From Ceratothoa steindachneri (taxonomy: Eukaryota > Arthropoda > Malacostraca > Isopoda > Cymothoidae): DNA of 64,000 nt. Each line of letters opens with the position of its first letter. The stretch's first letter is position 1. Location of the stretch: NCBI GenBank assembly GCA_963969495.1, contig OZ018321.1:191960985-192024984 (forward strand), written 5' to 3'. Position numbers and translations under genes: made by a program. Under the pieces are notes generated by a model. That model did no database searches, was not told the DNA's origin, and saw only the letters and a program-made list of their open reading frames with translations. Positions 60,051 through 64,000 of this stretch are shown here, piece after piece.

Positions 60051-60424
60051 AAACTCCCCTCAGGTGAGCTAAGCTTTGCGGAATTTTAGGAAGATTGATT
60101 TGTAAACATTTAAAAAAAATGATTTAAAAGTAATATTTAATCAATGTTTATAAAGTTCAAGCGATAGAAATTTAAACTTTTTAAATAATAATTAAGAGCT
60201 GCAATAAATTATTGAATGAGAAAACTCACAGAGAATGAATGGCACAATTTTTTTTTAAATCAATAGCACTAATATAAAAAAAAACACTAAAAAATATCCC
60301 CTAAAAAATGTTATTTAACATTTTTTCTTAGGCGAAAACTTTCTCTCCTCAAATTGAAAGCGCAATAGCAATGAGGTCTTAACACGAAAAAGTTTGTAAG
60401 GAGAGATCTGTAAAGAATGTGGTG

Positions 60425-60570
60425 AAGATAGGGGAAGTAAAAATAAGTGGCAGATATATAGCCGCAGATCTTCATGAAGGGATTGATACCGGGAAGTCAA
60501 ACTGTCGTGCCCGGGCTAGGCGGGCACACAACTCTCCAGATGTCAGCAACAGCAAGGCTGTTCATTGCGG
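60425..60570 (+). repeat. dispersed repeat E, copy 2
   Basis: GGAAGTAAAAATAAGTGG, ATATATAGCCGCAGATCT, GATACCGGGA and GGGCACACAACTCTCCAGAT match repeat E at 34490-34640 and, for the last phrase, the GC-rich block at 37971. Confidence 0.65.
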
Positions 60571-61205
60571 GCATTAAATTATGTGCCAATAGCAGATACT
60601 GGCACATCTTTTAGAAAAGGGAGAATACTGCGGAAAACTAGGATAAATTACATGAAAAATATATAAGAGAAATAATGATTTGTTAAGAAAATTTGATTTA
60701 GATTGTTGAGGAAAGCAAACTAAATTGACAAATTCTCTTAATAAATACTTGGAAGCAAAATCAAATATGATAATGAACAAAAAAGAATTCAGCTAAAGGT
60801 TTTTTCTTGCATTTGGGCCTAGAAAATAAAGAATAAAATTAGCTAAATGTTAACGCAAACTTTTTGTGATATAGACGATTCAAAATTAAATAAATATATA
60901 AACTTAATTAAGCTGAGAGAATAAAATTTGGGGAGGAAATGTGCTTCACCCCTTTTTTAAATAAAACGCTTTCAAATTGTTTTGATATTACTGCTTGAAA
61001 TACAGCAATAACGTAAGAAAAAATATCACTTTCTTGAATTTATTTCATTGGTAAATGTTCTATTTAGTTTATTTAAAACTACAAAGTGTTCGAGCTAAAT
61101 TTGTCGGTTTAGATAGAAGAAAATTCCTTGTAATATCTCAGCTAAAAGTAAATATGTTTTAAAAATTTTAAAAAAATAATTAGATTATAGCAGGGAAATA
61201 ATTTT
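60571..61205. other. no feature seen
   Basis: AT-rich sequence without a recognisable protein, RNA or repeat. Confidence 0.5.
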
Positions 61206-61209
61206 TTAC

Positions 61210-61689
61210 TCAAACTAACCGCTCTCAGATTCCACTACGGTCTCAAGATGGTTCCAGAACCTGCCGCATGAGTTCCTCTCTGTCTCCCTAGGAAGATTTT
61301 CGATCACCTCCTTGATCTTGGCCACGAGCTTGGCCTTGGGTTTTCAGGCAGAGCGGTTGGTGTCTTTTTCAACCACGCCCCGCACTTCGCAATCCATGGG
61401 ATTACAATCGGAGGATCTATGAGGCTAGAAAGTGGGAGTGGTGAAGTCGTAGAAGTTCTCCAACAACTATTTCTGAATCTTTTCTGATGTATGGCCTACC
61501 AGCAGCAAACTCTCGCCAGCTAGGATTTGACCAAAATCGCGAGCCGTTCCATATAGCCGTCTGAATTGAGCCTATAACCTTGCTCAAAGATGTGGGTCGG
61601 CATGGCGTCACCTTCAATAGAGAAACACCCACAAGACCATCAGGGTTCGGGGAAACTCGGTTGTCATGATACATGGAACGGCGCATGGG
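61210..61689 (-). pseudogene. mariner-type transposase, middle and C-terminal half
   Basis: On the minus strand, starting at CCCATGCGCC, it reads PCAVPCIMTTEFPRTLMVLW, then VMPTHIFEQGYRLNSDGYME, AAGRPYIRKDSE (the family has QQDSAPCH here, so the second Asp block is broken), FYDFTTPTF, SSDCNPMDCEV (third Asp kept in NPMD) and GVVEKDTNRSA, AKLVAKIKEVIENLPRET, ending near FWNHLETVVESE. It continues colinearly from the half at 57216-57529. Frame changes and stops throughout. Confidence 0.75.
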
Positions 61690-61691
61690 TT

Positions 61692-61985
61692 CATATGTAG
61701 ATTACGGATCCCAGCCTTGTTTGGGGTCTATATTCTACATTAGGGGATATTTGGGGTACGTATTCTCCATATGGCCATTTTAATTAGGTTTTTATAGCTT
61801 TCCGTTAAATTTCAATATTTGAAAAGTTGCTGCACCGAAGTAAAATATTATTCAATTTTTTTTCCTTGGGTCGGTATTCTTCATTGGGTTAATTTATTGT
61901 TTTTATACCTTCTTGTTCAATTTCAATATTTGGAAAGTTGCTTCACCGAAATAAAATATTATTCAATTTTTTTCTAATATTAATT
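61692..61985 (+). mobile_element. terminus of a TIR element (right) with tandem block
   Basis: It begins CATATGTAGATTACGGATCC, then inverted variants of the same unit (GGGGTCTATATTCTACAT, GGGGTACGTATTCTCCATAT, GGGTCGGTATTCTTCAT). An approximately 110-base block with TTCAATATTTGAAAAGTTGC and AATATTATTCAATTTTTTT occurs twice in tandem (about 61789-61862 and 61900-61973). Confidence 0.62.
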
Positions 61986-62049
61986 TTTTTTTAGCTTTAA
62001 ATTTTCATCAGTCATTTTTAAAAGAATAATATATTTATTATTTTGGACA

Positions 62050-62128
62050 ATTTACTCTTTGAATGGACCGTAAGGTCTCCTAGGTTACCTTCTTTCCTTG
62101 TTGTTACTCCTTGTTGTAGATCTATTTT
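62050..62128 (+). mobile_element. L2/CR1-like LINE 3' UTR end, copy F3
   Basis: TTTGAATGGACCGTAAGGTC, then TAGGTTACCTTC and TCCTTGTTGTAGATC match the terminal untranslated part of copies F1 and F2. No coding part remains. Confidence 0.7.
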
Positions 62129-62432
62129 CCAAGCTGTCGTGTGCCCTCCAATATCAACTGAAGAGACTTTAACGGTTATTAACTGGATGAAACAGCAGCG
62201 CCTTCTTGAAGTGTTGCAGCTGTCATCCAAATATGAACTGGAATAAACATTCATCTCTAGACAAATTTGTATGAAAATGCCAAATTAAAGACTGCACTAA
62301 ATACAAAACAAGAACATCAATACGTTGTTCTAAATCTTTTTTTTTAGTCAATCAAAGCTACCTCTGAAGACATGGATATTCGCTATTTGTTTTTGGAATG
62401 AAAGAGCCTCCCCCCCCCGAAAAAACTATCGT

Positions 62433-63124
<692 letters not shown>

Positions 63125-64000
63125 GTCTCTTTGATCTTGGGCGCACACGCGCGCGCGTACAAAGGTAAGAGAGCGACGTAGGTCTTATGAGCCTACTGGG
63201 TACGTCTCACAACACCAAATTAAACAAAAGTAACCCGAAAAAAACAAAATCATCTATTACACAAATAAAAAAAAAATTAACCTGGCACTTAAGCGGTATC
63301 TAGGCATTTACTTCCTTATACAAATAAACTTAAAGACATTAAATATATACACAAAACAAAAAAAAAGAATGTTTTAAGACTAACGGGAGATTAAATACCC
63401 TCGATGGGGTTTCGGTTCAGGTTATATATAGGTTTTATACCTATTGGAGCCTTTTATATAGTTTATATTAAATTGGTACTCGATGACCAATAACCTACAA
63501 CTCATGAGTCAGCCGTTCTGGTTTTTGTGGTTTAGCAAATATGTTAAAACTGATGATGGAATTCCAACGGGCATTCACGACCATTTTTATGGCAATTGAA
63601 TCTCTACTTCCCAAATTACGGCTAGAGCGGCCTGTTTCATAGTTGCATAAGCGATGTGACCGGGAGGATCATCGTATCCATTTTGTACCATGACCCACCC
63701 GATACCTTTAACACGGGCATCTTTTTCAGATTCCATCCCTCTTTTGGGGTTTGGGCAGCTGGGGAATGGGGTTGGAACTTAATTTCTCCTATCGAGCGGA
63801 CGCTTGTGAATCTATGAATGGGACAAGGTGAGTGTTTCATATCCCTCAGGGGACGGTTCGTTCTGGGGGGAAGGATAATGTAGGTAGAGGATACTTGTTA
63901 TCTACCCCTAAGTACACCGGGCCTACCACCTGAAGAGGTTTACAGGGGTATACTGTTTTCATGATTCCTTCTTCATCTAATTGGCGATTAGTGAAGAGCT
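63125..64000. other. unassigned end of window
   Basis: It holds a short alternating purine-pyrimidine run (about 63142-63160, CACACGCGCGCGCG), A-rich sequence, and a minus frame at 63637-63840 without a known motif. Possibly the 3' part of the Merlin-like element, but no inverted repeat was identified. Confidence 0.35.

Overview
The window looks like a repeat-dominated animal intergenic region. It is AT-rich, has many long pure (TA)n tracts, and its recognisable open reading is transposable-element protein in several stages of decay. I found no convincing host protein gene, rRNA or standard tRNA gene. The element mix (Jockey-like, Rex1/CR1-like, I-like and L2/CR1-like LINEs, Tc1/mariner, a Merlin/IS1595-type transposase, a Gmr1-like Ty3/gypsy element, a Penelope-like trace) fits an invertebrate metazoan. 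An arthropod, perhaps a crustacean, is my best guess, but that is an impression from element families and not a measurement.

Layout. 0-4 kb: a possible RNase H scrap and a badly decayed Rex1/CR1-like LINE (+). 4-4.6 kb: a near-perfect foldback bracketed by (TA)n. 4.9-12.5 kb: mostly unassigned sequence, with a CCAAT/E-box/TATA-like cluster and a 126-bp tandem duplication. 12.5-14.3 kb: (TA)n arrays, a hammerhead-ribozyme-like motif and a dead mariner (-). 16-29 kb: four copies of one Jockey-like LINE family, three on the minus strand in head-to-tail order (16.3-23.4 kb) and one on the plus strand (24.5-28.9 kb). 31-34.4 kb: a satellite of about 47 bp per unit, interrupted twice. 35.5-38.6 kb: an RTE-like LINE on the plus strand, split by a second, unrelated satellite of about 44 bp per unit. 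39-39.9 kb: a 5'-truncated L2/CR1-like LINE end whose relatives recur at 59.7 and 62.05 kb. 42.9-45.7 kb: foldbacks and a Tc1 transposase, each bounded by (TA)n. 46.3-47.0 kb: a second Tc1 remnant (-). 49.3-53.4 kb: a Ty3/gypsy element with integrase upstream of reverse transcriptase. 53.4-55 kb: an I-like LINE (-) abutting it. 55.4-55.9 kb: two tRNA-derived SINE copies head to head. 57.2 and 61.2-61.7 kb: two halves of one mariner-type transposase, sharing the same 10-bp junction with an inserted terminal-inverted-repeat element. 62.4-63.1 kb: a Merlin-like transposase catalytic domain with apparently intact DDE residues, next to a 150-bp (TA)n tract.

The genes do not form a pathway; they record successive insertions. 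The clearest organising theme is the tie between (TA)n microsatellites and the ends of TA-targeting or foldback elements. All coding calls come from reading translated motifs by eye, so boundaries are approximate and family names are family-level only.
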